Below, piece by piece: positions 10,205-21,396 of a stretch of DNA of 64,000 nucleotides. The position numbers and the translations under genes are program-made. The notes beneath the pieces were generated by a model that saw only the letters and a list, made by a program, of their open reading frames with translations, ran no database searches and was not told where the DNA came from. The DNA comes from Gammaproteobacteria bacterium (GTDB lineage: Bacteria > Pseudomonadota > Gammaproteobacteria > Steroidobacterales > Steroidobacteraceae). Positions within the stretch are counted from its first letter, which is position 1. Every line of letters begins with the position of its first letter. Location of the stretch: NCBI GenBank assembly GCA_947452065.1, contig CANGBB010000003.1, forward strand, positions 151,460 to 215,459, given 5' to 3'.

Positions 10205-10234
10205 AGGGTACGCACCTCATGCCTCAGGTGTCAA
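10205..10234 (-). promoter_or_regulatory. Candidate sigma-70 promoter for rpmH
   Basis: On the minus strand a perfect -35 TTGACA (10229-10234) is followed after 18 bp by TACCCT (10205-10210), a weak 3/6 match to the -10. The predicted start near 10198 leaves a leader of about 33 nt before rpmH. The -35 sits within an inverted repeat AGGTGT-CA-ACACCT (10226-10239). No comparable promoter for dnaA was recognised in this 172-bp divergent gap, and no DnaA box was seen in it. Confidence 0.45.
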
Positions 10235-10337
10235 CACCTCTCGGGCAGAGTAGACTTGCGCTCCCAGCCAGCCGGCCGGGGCTCGCGGGAGTTGTCCCCC
10301 GCGGGAAGCAGCGACTGACAGCCGATTCTTTGTTGGG

Positions 10338-11687
10338 GTGGCCGGTTTGGAGCCTTCATACTGGTTGAGCATCCTGCGCTCACTGGAAGCCGAGCTTCCG
10401 GAGCCGCAGTTCAACACCTACGTCCGGCCGTTACAGGCCCAGGAAAAGGACGGGTTGCTGCAGGTTTTCGCCCCCAATCGCTACGTTGTCGACTGGATCC
10501 GGGTAGAGCTGCTCGCCCGCATCGAGGCCCAGCTGGCTGAGATTCCGGACGCCCCGAAGCGCGTCGCCCTCACCGTGGGCTCACGACCGGCCCCTGCCGC
10601 GGCGGATATCGCCACCGACGGCGAGCGCGCCGCGGCCATGTTCGCTCAGCCGGCGCAGGCGCCACTGCAAAGTCGCCTGAATCCGGAATTCACCTTCGCC
10701 AATTTCGTCGAGGGCAAGAGCAACCACTTCGCCAAGGCGGCGGCCCTGCAGGTGGCTGAAAACCCCGGCACCGCTTATAACCCATTGTTTTTATACGGTG
10801 GCGTAGGTTTGGGAAAGACCCACCTCATGCATGCCATAGGCCACATGATCCAGGAGCGCCAGCCAGGCGCCCGAGTGGTCTATGTGCACTCCGAGCGCTT
10901 CGTCAGCGAGATGGTCAGCGCCCTGCAGCACAATAAAATCAATGACTTCAAGAATAAATACCGCTCGCTGAACGCCCTGTTGATCGACGATATCCAGTTC
11001 TTCGCGAACAAGGAGCGGTCGCAGGAGGAGTTCTTCCACACCTTCAACGCTCTGATCGAGGGGCAGAATCAGGTGATCCTGACCTGCGATCGGTACCCGA
11101 AGGAAGTCGAAGGCCTGGAGGAGCGGTTGAAATCCCGGTTCGGCTGGGGCCTCACAGCGGCCATCGAGCCGCCGGAGCTGGAAACCAGCGTGGCCATTCT
11201 GATTTCCAAGGCGGAGGCTGCGGGGGTCGTGCTGCCGGAGGATGTGGCTTTCTTCATCGCCAAGCACATCCGTTCAAACGTTCGTGAGTTGGAAGGGGCC
11301 TTACGCCGTATCGTGGCTAACGCACGCTTCACCAACAGCCCGATCACCGTCGAGTTTGCCAAGGAAGCATTGCGCGACCTGCTCAACCTCGCATCCAGAG
11401 CAGTGTCGGTGGAAGGCATCCAAAAAACCGTCGCCGAGTACTACAAAATCCGGGTCGGTGACCTGCTCTCGGCGCGGCGCAGCCGTTCGGTGGCGCGGCC
11501 ACGGCAGGTCGCGATGAGTTTGGCCAAGGAACTCACCACGCACAGCCTACCTGAGATTGGTGATGCCTTCGGTGGTCGCGACCATACGACGGTGTTGCAC
11601 GCCTGCAAGCGTATTCGCGAGTTGCGTGATACCGAGCAGCAGGTCCAGGAAGACTATGCAAACCTGTTAAGAATCCTTGCAGGATGA
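10338..11687 (+). CDS. dnaA: Chromosomal replication initiator protein DnaA
   Basis: AAA+ initiator that binds 9-mer boxes and melts oriC. 449 residues. Domain I is at the N-terminus ([19 protein letters not shown]), followed by a short linker rich in alanine/proline. Domain III has the P-loop [10 protein letters not shown] (about 154) and Walker [10 protein letters not shown]. Domain IV ends with the DNA-binding signature [15 protein letters not shown]. The start used is GTG 10338; a TTG at 10347 is also possible because homology begins just after it. The gene heads the dnaA-dnaN-recF-gyrB series. The 196-bp gap to dnaN carries the candidate origin. Confidence 0.98.
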   Translation: MAGLEPSYWLSILRSLEAELPEPQFNTYVRPLQAQEKDGLLQVFAPNRYVVDWIRVELLARIEAQLAEIPDAPKRVALTVGSRPAPAAADIATDGERAAAMFAQPAQAPLQSRLNPEFTFANFVEGKSNHFAKAAALQVAENPGTAYNPLFLYGGVGLGKTHLMHAIGHMIQERQPGARVVYVHSERFVSEMVSALQHNKINDFKNKYRSLNALLIDDIQFFANKERSQEEFFHTFNALIEGQNQVILTCDRYPKEVEGLEERLKSRFGWGLTAAIEPPELETSVAILISKAEAAGVVLPEDVAFFIAKHIRSNVRELEGALRRIVANARFTNSPITVEFAKEALRDLLNLASRAVSVEGIQKTVAEYYKIRVGDLLSARRSRSVARPRQVAMSLAKELTTHSLPEIGDAFGGRDHTTVLHACKRIRELRDTEQQVQEDYANLLRILAG

Positions 11688-11698
11688 TGTGGGCAACT

Positions 11699-11707
11699 TG
11701 TGGATGA
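11699..11707 (-). promoter_or_regulatory. DnaA box, one mismatch, inverted
   Basis: Reads TCATCCACA on the minus strand, one mismatch from consensus, 14 bp from the perfect box and in opposite orientation. Confidence 0.55.
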
Positions 11708-11721
11708 TATTCAGGCCCGAT

Positions 11722-11730
11722 TTATCCACA
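11722..11730 (+). promoter_or_regulatory. DnaA box, perfect consensus
   Basis: TTATCCACA, an exact match to the high-affinity 9-mer, in the dnaA-dnaN gap. It could serve both origin function and autoregulation of dnaN. Confidence 0.75.
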
Positions 11731-11883
11731 CTCCACCCACAAGCTTTGGCGTATGTTCTCAACCGATGAAAAGCGCGCTATGTTCGCTCTCACCGCAGCC
11801 TCAGACTGATTTTTTGAGTTGTCCCCGTTGCGCACAGGCCTAATAATTCATAACAGTCTTACTTCATACAAAGAAATCAAATC

Positions 11884-12981
11884 ATGAAAGTCTCCCTCTC
11901 CCGTGAACAACTGCTGAGTCCGCTACAAAGCGTGATCGGTGTAGTGGAACGGCGTCAGACGATGCCGATCCTCGCCAACGTACTGCTGGCAGCCAAGAAC
12001 GGTCGCCTGAGCATGACGGGCACGGATCTCGAGGTGGAGCTGGTGGCCAGTTGCGAGGCCAACGTGCAGCAGGCAGGTGAAATCACGGTGGCCGGTCGCA
12101 AGCTTCTGGACATCGTGCGTACGCTGCCGGAGAAGGCGACTGTGACGCTGGCCCGCGAAGGTGAGCGCACGGTACTGCGAGCCGGGCGTAGCCGCTTCAC
12201 GCTGGCGAGTTTGGCTGCAGCGGAGTTCCCGTTGATCGAGGACATTGGTGCCAAGCAGACGCTGCGGGTGAGCCGCCAAGATGCGCGCCGCCTGATCGAC
12301 AAAACCTATTTCTCGATGGCGCAGCAGGACGTGCGCTATTACCTCAACGGTACTCTCCTGGAATGCGACGGCCAGTTGCTCCGCGCGGTGGCAACCGATG
12401 GTCATCGTCTGTCTCTCGCCGAGTGCCCCTTGCTTGAGGCGGTCAAGACCAAGCAGCAGGTCATCATGCCGCGCAAGGGTGTGATGGAATTGCAACGTCT
12501 GTTGGTTGGCGACGGTGAGCTGGAGTTGTCGATCGGGACTAATCACGTTCGAGCCCAGATCGGCGACGTTCGCTTCACTTCGAAGCTAATCGATGGAAAA
12601 TTCCCGGAATATGGAAGGGTTGTGCCCGCTCAGCCGCCCTGTGTCATGACCTCCGCCAAGGATGATTTTCGTGCGGCATTGCAGCGTATCGCGATTCTTT
12701 CCAACGAGAAGTATCGCGGCGTTCGGCTCACATTCGGCGCCAATTCACTTACGATCCAAGCACAGAACCCCGACCATGAAGAGGCCGAGGAGCAGATGGA
12801 AGTGACCTATAGCGGCGCGGCCATCGAGATCGGCTTCAACGTCAACTACCTGCTCGATGCCCTGGCAGCCATCGATGTCGACACCATGGAAATGGGTCTG
12901 ACCGACGGCAACAGCAGCTGCCTAATCCGGGCACCCGGGGATTTGAGCGCGAAGTTCGTTGTGATGCCGATGCGCCTGTGA
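11884..12981 (+). CDS. dnaN: DNA polymerase III beta sliding clamp
   Basis: 365-residue processivity clamp (E. coli 366). It opens with MKVSLSREQLLSPLQSVIGVV and ends with the conserved FVVMPMRL, which lies near the clamp's partner-binding pocket. Three topologically similar domains are implied by length and by conserved segments such as VATDGHRLSLAECPL and PDHEEAEEQMEV. As a ring-shaped dimer it tethers Pol III and other partners to DNA. recF starts 7 bp after its stop. Confidence 0.98.
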   Translation: MKVSLSREQLLSPLQSVIGVVERRQTMPILANVLLAAKNGRLSMTGTDLEVELVASCEANVQQAGEITVAGRKLLDIVRTLPEKATVTLAREGERTVLRAGRSRFTLASLAAAEFPLIEDIGAKQTLRVSRQDARRLIDKTYFSMAQQDVRYYLNGTLLECDGQLLRAVATDGHRLSLAECPLLEAVKTKQQVIMPRKGVMELQRLLVGDGELELSIGTNHVRAQIGDVRFTSKLIDGKFPEYGRVVPAQPPCVMTSAKDDFRAALQRIAILSNEKYRGVRLTFGANSLTIQAQNPDHEEAEEQMEVTYSGAAIEIGFNVNYLLDALAAIDVDTMEMGLTDGNSSCLIRAPGDLSAKFVVMPMRL

Positions 12982-12988
12982 GGCGCTG

Positions 12989-14044
12989 ATGTATCTCAGC
13001 CTGATGGAGGTGGAGAATCTCCGTTGCCTCCATCAAGCCGAACTCGAATTTCATCCAGCCAGCAACCTGATTCTCGGGCCCAACGGCGCGGGAAAGACAT
13101 CGCTCCTCGAGGCTGTTTACCTTCTGGCCAGGGGCCGCTCATTCCGTACCCGGAACACTGAGCGGCTACTCGCGGCTGGCAGTAGCCACCTCCGGGTTTT
13201 GGGTTGTCTGGCAGAGTCGCCGGCCGGAACTATTGGCGTCGGCTTTTCCCGCGACGAGGGCACAGAGGTTCGCATCGATCGCCGGACACCCGGCTCTCTG
13301 GCCGAACTGTCCCTAGCGTTTCCCGCCCTGATCCTAGATCCCGGTATTCACCGCCTAGTGGAGGAGGGCCCCAGCCTCCGGCGCAAGTGGCTCGACTGGG
13401 GTGTGTTCCACGTGGAACAAGGTTTCGTGGAACTGTGGTCAGCCTTCTCGCTGACGCTGAAGCAGCGCAACGCGGCCTTGAAGATTGGGCATGATCCTTC
13501 GCCATGGGACGTTGAGCTGGCCCGATTGGGCGAGCAGCTCAGCGTTGCCCGGCGTCAGGCGCTGGGCCAGCTTGAGCCGCACTGGAGACGGGCGATTGAT
13601 GCTTTGTTGGGCATTCAGGTCGATTTGGTCTATTTCCAAGGCTGGAGTCAGGAGCGGAGCCTAGCCGAGAGCCTTCAGCATCATCGCGCGGCGGATCTGG
13701 AGCGTGGCACCACCGGACTGGGGCCGCACCGTTTCGATGTGCAGCTGACCGTTGATCGCAAGTCGGCCCGCGACTTTCTATCCCGAGGTCAGCAGAAGCT
13801 GCTCGGTGCTGCCATGACCTTGAGCATGGCGGGCCTGGTGACCGAATGGACGGGCAGGTCGCCGACGCTGCTGGTGGATGATCCGGCGGCCGAGCTAGAT
13901 GCCGAAAAGACTGGCAGGTTGCTCGCGGAAGTGCGGCGATTGCAGGGGCAGTTGATCTTCACCAGCCTGGATTTGGCAAACGCTTCCAGCGTTCAGCCGG
14001 AACGTTTGTTCCACGTGGAACAGGGTCGCGTTCGGCGCGTTTGA
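12989..14044 (+). CDS. recF: DNA replication and repair protein RecF
   Basis: SMC-like ATPase that helps load RecA at gaps through RecFOR. 351 residues. Walker A GPNGAGKT at 30-37; ABC-type signature LSRGQQKLLGAA near 263; Walker B TLLVDDPAAELD near 290. The coding sequence contains two perfect 16-bp parS sites (13404-13419 and 14007-14022), both read in the same frame as FHVEQ. The second falls within the last 15 residues, so the C-terminal sequence is shaped by the site. It sits between dnaN and gyrB in the classical origin order. Confidence 0.97.
   Translation: MYLSLMEVENLRCLHQAELEFHPASNLILGPNGAGKTSLLEAVYLLARGRSFRTRNTERLLAAGSSHLRVLGCLAESPAGTIGVGFSRDEGTEVRIDRRTPGSLAELSLAFPALILDPGIHRLVEEGPSLRRKWLDWGVFHVEQGFVELWSAFSLTLKQRNAALKIGHDPSPWDVELARLGEQLSVARRQALGQLEPHWRRAIDALLGIQVDLVYFQGWSQERSLAESLQHHRAADLERGTTGLGPHRFDVQLTVDRKSARDFLSRGQQKLLGAAMTLSMAGLVTEWTGRSPTLLVDDPAAELDAEKTGRLLAEVRRLQGQLIFTSLDLANASSVQPERLFHVEQGRVRRV
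13404..13419. promoter_or_regulatory. parS centromere site 1 (in recF)
   Basis: Perfect 16-bp palindrome TGTTCCACGTGGAACA, the parS variant found in many Gammaproteobacteria. It is the ParB loading site for chromosome segregation and the cognate parA-parB genes are at 50.7-52.5 kb. Within recF it encodes VFHVEQ. Confidence 0.92.
14007..14022. promoter_or_regulatory. parS centromere site 2 (in recF)
   Basis: Second perfect copy of the same 16-bp palindrome, 603 bp from site 1, near the end of recF, where it encodes LFHVEQ. Two close sites beside the origin should nucleate one ParB complex. Confidence 0.92.
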
Positions 14045-16498
<2,454 letters not shown>

Positions 16499-16528
16499 GC
16501 GAGTGTCAGGATTGGAGCGCGGCGAGCC

Positions 16529-17686
16529 TCAGGATCGCTTGCTCAGCCCGCGCCGTGTCAGGAATGGATCCAGCCTGACCAGCAGCAGGTAAGCCCACAG
16601 CGAGCGCAGCCCGTACCACCAGCGCCTTCCTTGCCGCCAAGTGGTGCGATCGATTTCCCGGCAACGCGCGAGATCCGCATCAAATGTCTGGCGAACCTGT
16701 GCAGCCAGCGCGCGCGATTCAATTCGTACCAGCAGCTCATAATTGATGCGCAGGCTACGGATGTCCAAATTCGCAGATCCGACGTAGACGATATCGTCGA
16801 TCACGATCAGCTTCGCATGCACGAGCTGGGACTGATATTCATACAACTTCACGCCGCCGCGGAGCCAGAACGGATAGAGCCGCTCCGCAGCCCATTGCAC
16901 CAGCCGTACATCGGAGTGGGCGCCAACGATCAGGCGTGCGCTGCCGCGTCGAGCCACACGCCGCATGGCACGACGTATACGGCCGGTCGGCAACAGATAG
17001 GCCGCATAGGCGGTCAAGTCTGTGGCGGCGGAGAGGTCGCGGCGCAAAACACTTTGCAATCTGCCGCTGCCGGTACCGGCCCCGCTGACCAGTAATCGAG
17101 CGGTGGGCCCTTCCTCTCGCGCAAGACTCTTTCTTCGCCTTTTCCGAAAACCGCCCGCGAAGCGCGCCACCGCCATGGGGGCAAAATCGGCCAGCGCGAA
17201 CATCTCGTCGAGACTGGCATCCAAAGCGCTGACAATCGTGCCGCGCAGTTCGACGGCGAAATCACGCCAGCCTGATTCGACACCGTCGCCGTCGTATTCA
17301 TCAGCGATGTTGAGCCCACCGACGACGGCCATCTCTCCGTCGATCGTGAGCAGCTTGCGATGGTCGCGAAAGCTTCCCCGCAGCCACTTGTTCGGATTGA
17401 AGTGCACTACACGAGCGCCGGCAGCGCGCAGTGAATTGAAGTAGCTGTCGCCGAGGCTCTCGCACCCAAACGCGTCGAGAAGCAGTTCAACACGCACACC
17501 GCGCGCAGCAGCGGCATGGAGCGATTGCAGGAAACGGTCCGCGACGATACCGCTCTTCCAGATATAGGTCTCAATGCGCACTACGAGTCTGGCTGACTCA
17601 ATGCCAGCCAACATGCAGCCATAGACGTCGCGACCGCCTACCAGCAGTCGCGTTGCCAGAGGAGGGGTTGCAGCACCGTCGTTCAG
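16529..17686 (-). CDS. Cardiolipin synthase-like phospholipase D family protein, probable CTG start
   Basis: Two HKD motifs are visible: HRKLLTID followed by GGLNIADEYDG, and HAKLIVID followed by GSANLDIRS, as in ClsB-type cardiolipin synthases that transfer phosphatidyl groups in the inner membrane. The ordinary ATG at 17614 gives 361 residues but cuts the first strand. The frame continues upstream as ATRLLVGGRDVYGCMLAGIE, matching the family opening. No ATG/GTG/TTG precedes it before the atoE stop. CTG at 17684-17686 overlaps that stop as CTGA and gives 385 residues. Hydrophobic C-terminal segment WAYLLLV. Function as cardiolipin synthase is likely but not proven. Confidence 0.82.
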   Translation of the reverse strand: MNDGAATPPLATRLLVGGRDVYGCMLAGIESARLVVRIETYIWKSGIVADRFLQSLHAAAARGVRVELLLDAFGCESLGDSYFNSLRAAGARVVHFNPNKWLRGSFRDHRKLLTIDGEMAVVGGLNIADEYDGDGVESGWRDFAVELRGTIVSALDASLDEMFALADFAPMAVARFAGGFRKRRRKSLAREEGPTARLLVSGAGTGSGRLQSVLRRDLSAATDLTAYAAYLLPTGRIRRAMRRVARRGSARLIVGAHSDVRLVQWAAERLYPFWLRGGVKLYEYQSQLVHAKLIVIDDIVYVGSANLDIRSLRINYELLVRIESRALAAQVRQTFDADLARCREIDRTTWRQGRRWWYGLRSLWAYLLLVRLDPFLTRRGLSKRS

Positions 17687-19113
17687 GGAACCCCAACCGG
17701 TGCGTGGTAGGTGAAGGTGCGCCCCAGTGCCCAGAGCAGGAACAACGCCAGCGGCATGTTCACGAGAAACTGGACGAAGGTATAGCCGATGAGATCACGC
17801 GCCCGCAGACCCAGTATGCCCAGCACTGGCAGCATCCAGAACGGATTGATCAGGTTGGCCAGCGTTTCACCAGCGTTGTAGATCTGGACCACCCAGCCCA
17901 AGTGGTAGTGCAGATCGTTGGCTGCCTGCATCACGTAGGGCGCTTCGATCAACCACTTGCCACCGGCTGAGGGCACGAACAGTCCGAGTACAGCCGAGTA
18001 GCTTCCGACCACAACAGCAAAGCTGTCTGTGCTGGCGAAGCGGCTGATCAGCTGGCTGAGCTGGTGAGTGAGCGTCAATCCGTCTGCATTAGCGGCGTTG
18101 CTGAGTATCGCGCCGATGGCGCCGTACAGCGGAAACTGCACCAGCACACCTGCGATGTGCGGCACGCTGCGGCTGACCGAGTCGAGGAAGGCGCGCGGGC
18201 GCCACTGCAGCAATAGTCCCAGCAGCAGGAAGATCAGGTTGTAGGTGTTGAGAGCGGAGATGGCCAGGACGGGGCCCTTGGCGACGAACTCGTGCCAAAC
18301 CCATGCGCCGCCGAGTGCGACCAGCAGAAGGCTGGGCAGTGGGCTGTATTCCAGCCACTCACCGGGCCGTGAGCGTTGCGAAGGAGTCGGTGCCTGCGGT
18401 GTCAGGTCCACACCGAGGCGCGCAGCCGGCATCGCTACGGATTCGTCGGGCGCGGTCTTCCACGAGATAAAGGTGGTGACCGCGCTGAGTATCACCATCA
18501 TGGTGAGCGACTGCCAGGTGAAGATCGTCTCGCTGAATGGGATGACACCGGTGATCTTTAACAGGGCGGGAGGCATGCTGGCTGGATTGGCCTGCAACTG
18601 CGCGGCGGAAGATGAAAGGCCCAGCGCCCAGACCGAACCGATACCCATGCAGGTTGCGGCACCGGCTGCTCGATAGTCCATGGGAAGATCCGTGCGCCGC
18701 GCCAGCGCGCGCGTCAGCAGACTGCTGAAGATCAGGCTCAGGCCCCAGTGGATCAACGAGAGCACGATGCTGAGGAAGGCAATCATGGCGACCGCGCCGC
18801 GGCCGGTGCGCGGGAGCCGTGCCAGCCACGCGATGAGTCGCGCCACAGGCGGGGAGTCCGCGGTGACATAGCCGCCGATGACCAGCATGCTCATCTGCAT
18901 TGTGAACGGGATCAGGTTCCAGAAGCCGGTGCCGAACTGTGCAACGACGTTGGCGGCTGGCGCACCATTGGCCAATGCAGCAAGCGTGACGATGGCCACT
19001 ACCGTGACCGTGAATGCGAAGGCGTCTGGGAACCAGCGCTCAGCCCATGCGCAGGTGTGTTGTGCCACCACCGAGAGTAATGACGAGGATGATCCGGTAC
19101 CTGACTTGTTCAT
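17683..19113 (-). CDS. atoE: Short-chain fatty acid transporter, AtoE family
   Basis: 476-residue polytopic membrane protein of the SCFA_trans family (E. coli AtoE, 440). Recognised from the N-terminal WFPDAFAFTVTVVAIVTL, the central RAAGAATCMGIGSVWALGLSSSAA and the C-terminal FVPSAGGKWLIEAPYVMQAA segments. AtoE imports acetoacetate and butyrate; here no ato catabolic genes adjoin it, so the substrate is uncertain. Its stop overlaps the proposed start of the PLD gene. The DMT exporter gene lies 58 bp upstream on the same strand. Confidence 0.88.
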   Translation of the reverse strand: MNKSGTGSSSSLLSVVAQHTCAWAERWFPDAFAFTVTVVAIVTLAALANGAPAANVVAQFGTGFWNLIPFTMQMSMLVIGGYVTADSPPVARLIAWLARLPRTGRGAVAMIAFLSIVLSLIHWGLSLIFSSLLTRALARRTDLPMDYRAAGAATCMGIGSVWALGLSSSAAQLQANPASMPPALLKITGVIPFSETIFTWQSLTMMVILSAVTTFISWKTAPDESVAMPAARLGVDLTPQAPTPSQRSRPGEWLEYSPLPSLLLVALGGAWVWHEFVAKGPVLAISALNTYNLIFLLLGLLLQWRPRAFLDSVSRSVPHIAGVLVQFPLYGAIGAILSNAANADGLTLTHQLSQLISRFASTDSFAVVVGSYSAVLGLFVPSAGGKWLIEAPYVMQAANDLHYHLGWVVQIYNAGETLANLINPFWMLPVLGILGLRARDLIGYTFVQFLVNMPLALFLLWALGRTFTYHAPVGVP

Positions 19114-19171
19114 GTCCGATGCCCCATGCTGATTATTGTTCGTCTTGCCGCAATATTACCGCGGTGATGGT

Positions 19172-20044
19172 TCAGCGTCCGCTCAACAACAGTACGACGC
19201 CGGCCAGAATCACACCAGCCGCCATCCACTCGTCGCCGCTGACGATTTCGCCGCCGAGAGTCGTACCCAGCAACATACCGATGAGTGGATTGATGAAGGC
19301 ATAGCTCGACGCCATTGCAGCGGAGCTGTGGTCGAGCAGATACATGTAAGCGTTGAACGCCAGCAGTGAGCCGCAGATGACCAGATACAGCCACGAGCCC
19401 CAGACCAGCGGCTCCAGTGGCCACTGCGGATGTTCACCCACGGCCAGGGAAATGAGCAGCAGGAAAATTCCGCCTACCAGCATCTCGCTGCCGTATCCCA
19501 TGGCACCAGGCGCGAGCGGGTAGCTGCGCTGGCTCAGCACACTGCCCAGCGCCCAGCTGCACACGGCAAGGCTGATAGCGGCCAGCCCGGTCGGTGAGGC
19601 ATGAAAAGCAGCGCCGCGTGTCAGCAGCAACACGCCAATAAACCCGACCGCCATGCCGGCGAGTTCCAGCCGACCGGGACGGATTCCTACGAAGAGGTTG
19701 AACAAGGAGACCAGAGCTGGAATCACGGCCACAAAGGCGACGACGAGACCGGAGGGCAGGGTCTGTTCGGCCACAGCGGTGCCCCCCATGCCGGTGACCA
19801 GCAGGAGCGAACCCACGATGGCGGCATGGCCCCATTGGCGCCAGGTCGGCCAAGGAGCGCCACGCCAACGCATCCACGCCAGCACCAGACCACCGGCGAC
19901 AACGAAACGGCTGCCCATCTGGAAGAACGGTGGCAGACCGCGGAGCGCAAAGCGGATGGCGAGGTAGGTGGAGCCCCAGATCACCCAGGTCGCTGCCAGA
20001 CAGAGCAGAACCATGGGTGACAAGCGCGCTCTGAGGTTTGACAT
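19172..20044 (-). CDS. EamA/DMT family exporter (YedA-like)
   Basis: 290 residues with ten predicted membrane helices in two EamA repeats, the first opening with TWVIWGSTYLAIRFALRGLPP, the second with ALGSVLSQRSYPL. It ends with the typical AFINPLIGMLLG segment and a final helix, which places it near YedA/RhtA-type metabolite exporters. Substrate cannot be read from sequence. It is divergent from the MFS gene across 61 bp. A second, only distantly similar DMT protein lies at 41.0-41.9 kb. Confidence 0.85.
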   Translation of the reverse strand: MSNLRARLSPMVLLCLAATWVIWGSTYLAIRFALRGLPPFFQMGSRFVVAGGLVLAWMRWRGAPWPTWRQWGHAAIVGSLLLVTGMGGTAVAEQTLPSGLVVAFVAVIPALVSLFNLFVGIRPGRLELAGMAVGFIGVLLLTRGAAFHASPTGLAAISLAVCSWALGSVLSQRSYPLAPGAMGYGSEMLVGGIFLLLISLAVGEHPQWPLEPLVWGSWLYLVICGSLLAFNAYMYLLDHSSAAMASSYAFINPLIGMLLGTTLGGEIVSGDEWMAAGVILAGVVLLLSGR

Positions 20045-20105
20045 TCCGGAACCTGCAGCAGGATTCGCAAGCTAGACTAGCCTATAACGATCAGGAGGGG
20101 GACGC

Positions 20106-21305
20106 ATGAACGATGCGCGTTGGCGAGTATTGATTGCAGGTTTCCTGTGCTATGCGTTCGATGCCATGGATTTCATGGTGTTGGCGCTGTCGCTGTCGGC
20201 GATCTCAAAAGAGTGGCAGTTAACAGCCTCGCAGGCGGGACTGCTGGGTACGGCAGGACTGCTCGGGGTCGGACTGAGCAGCGTCGTCGTGGGTTGGTAC
20301 GCCGATAACTACGGACGTCGCCGCGCGCTGGCCATATGCGTTGCGTTGTTCGCTTTCTTCACCTCCGCCGGTGCATGGGCACAGGATTGGTTGCAGCTGC
20401 TGACGCTGCGTTTCTTGGCCGGCATCGGACTGGGTGGAACCTGGGGTGTCGTGGCCGCCTACGTGCACGAAGCCTGGCCGGCCAAGCATCGCGGTCGCGC
20501 CATTGCATGGGTGATGAGCAGCTGGCCCATTGGCTATATCGTTGCCGCATTGATCGCGCGCGTCGTACTGCCGGAGTTTGGCTGGCGGCGACTGTTCCTG
20601 TTGGGTGGCGGCGCTGTGCTGGGCGCTCTCTATGTCGCTCTGTTCGTGCCTGAGTCTGCGGAATGGCTGCAAAAGCGCCGCGAGCGCGCGGCGCAACCGA
20701 CTGCCGACGGCCACGGTGCGGCGGGCGGGCACAGCCGCATCCGCGAGATTTTTGCGCCGGAGTATCGGCGCAACACCATCCTTGGCACGCTCGCAGCGGC
20801 TTGTGCCGTCAGCGGTTACTGGGGTGCGAGCAGTTGGCTGCCAACCTATCTGCAGCGTGAGCGTGGTCTCGCCGTTACTGACATGGCCGATTTCATCATC
20901 GTTCTGAACATCGGCATGTTCATCGGCTATCAGGCTTTCGGCTGGATTGCGGACCAGTGGGGTCGGCGCCGCGCGCTGCTGCTGTGCTTCTTTGGTGCGA
21001 CGCTTCTACTGCCGCTGTATGTGTCGATTGGATCTTTGTCGCTGCAATACGCCTGCGGTCCCGTGCTGGGCTTCTTCTTTGCCTACACCGCACCGTTTGG
21101 CGCCTATTTTCCACGCCTGTATCCGACGCATATCCGCTCTCTGGGGGCCGGCTTCTGCTTCGACGTGGGTCGTGGCATATCGGCCTTCGCGCCCTTTGCG
21201 TTCGGTTCGCTGGCCACATCCATTGGCCTGGGAGCCAGCGTGGGCTGGTGTGCGGTGGCTTTCGGGCTGGCATTCCTAGTGATGCTGCGGCTGCCCGATG
21301 TGTGA
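20106..21305 (+). CDS. MFS transporter, aromatic acid/sugar acid:H+ symporter-like
   Basis: 399 residues, about twelve membrane helices. The MFS signature between TM2 and TM3 is GWYADNYGRRRAL and its second-half counterpart is GWIADQWGRRRAL. The N-terminus has FDAMDFMVLALSL, a D-x-MD pattern like that of the AAHS/NanT/MhpT group (aromatic acids, sialic acid). A strong Shine-Dalgarno AGGAGG (20092-20097) precedes the ATG. Next to it on either side are unrelated genes, so the substrate is not indicated. Confidence 0.83.
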   Translation: MNDARWRVLIAGFLCYAFDAMDFMVLALSLSAISKEWQLTASQAGLLGTAGLLGVGLSSVVVGWYADNYGRRRALAICVALFAFFTSAGAWAQDWLQLLTLRFLAGIGLGGTWGVVAAYVHEAWPAKHRGRAIAWVMSSWPIGYIVAALIARVVLPEFGWRRLFLLGGGAVLGALYVALFVPESAEWLQKRRERAAQPTADGHGAAGGHSRIREIFAPEYRRNTILGTLAAACAVSGYWGASSWLPTYLQRERGLAVTDMADFIIVLNIGMFIGYQAFGWIADQWGRRRALLLCFFGATLLLPLYVSIGSLSLQYACGPVLGFFFAYTAPFGAYFPRLYPTHIRSLGAGFCFDVGRGISAFAPFAFGSLATSIGLGASVGWCAVAFGLAFLVMLRLPDV

Positions 21306-21315
21306 ACGGGGTCTC

Positions 21316-21387
21316 GGTACCGGCCGTCGTGTAGAGTACGAGGGCGGCTGAGAGCCGCTAAAGAATTCAAGGGCGACGGCCGATACC
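21316..21387. promoter_or_regulatory. Long inverted repeat / structured leader before the HDOD gene
   Basis: Arms at 21316-21329 (GGTACCGGCCGTCG) and 21374-21387 (CGACGGCCGATACC) pair at 13 of 14 positions. They enclose a second perfect 6-bp hairpin (21344-21349 with 21353-21358). The outer arm ends 9 nt before the HDOD ATG, so the structure would cover the ribosome binding region, which has no good Shine-Dalgarno. It could equally act as a terminator-like structure for the MFS gene, but no U-tract follows. Confidence 0.5.
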
Positions 21388-21396
21388 GGGCAAACG

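Larger units (their letters stand above)
11688..11883 (+). other. Candidate replication origin (oriC) between dnaA and dnaN
   Basis: A 196-bp non-coding gap. It holds a perfect DnaA box TTATCCACA at 11722-11730, a near-perfect inverted one (TCATCCACA on the minus strand) at 11699-11707, and a poorer third match (TTGCCCACA, minus) at 11688-11696. They are followed by an AT-rich stretch from about 11850 to the dnaN start (TAATAATTCATAAC region), which could be the unwinding element. The location next to dnaA and dnaN, with parS sites close by, supports an origin. Box number is low, so this may be only part of the origin. Confidence 0.65.
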
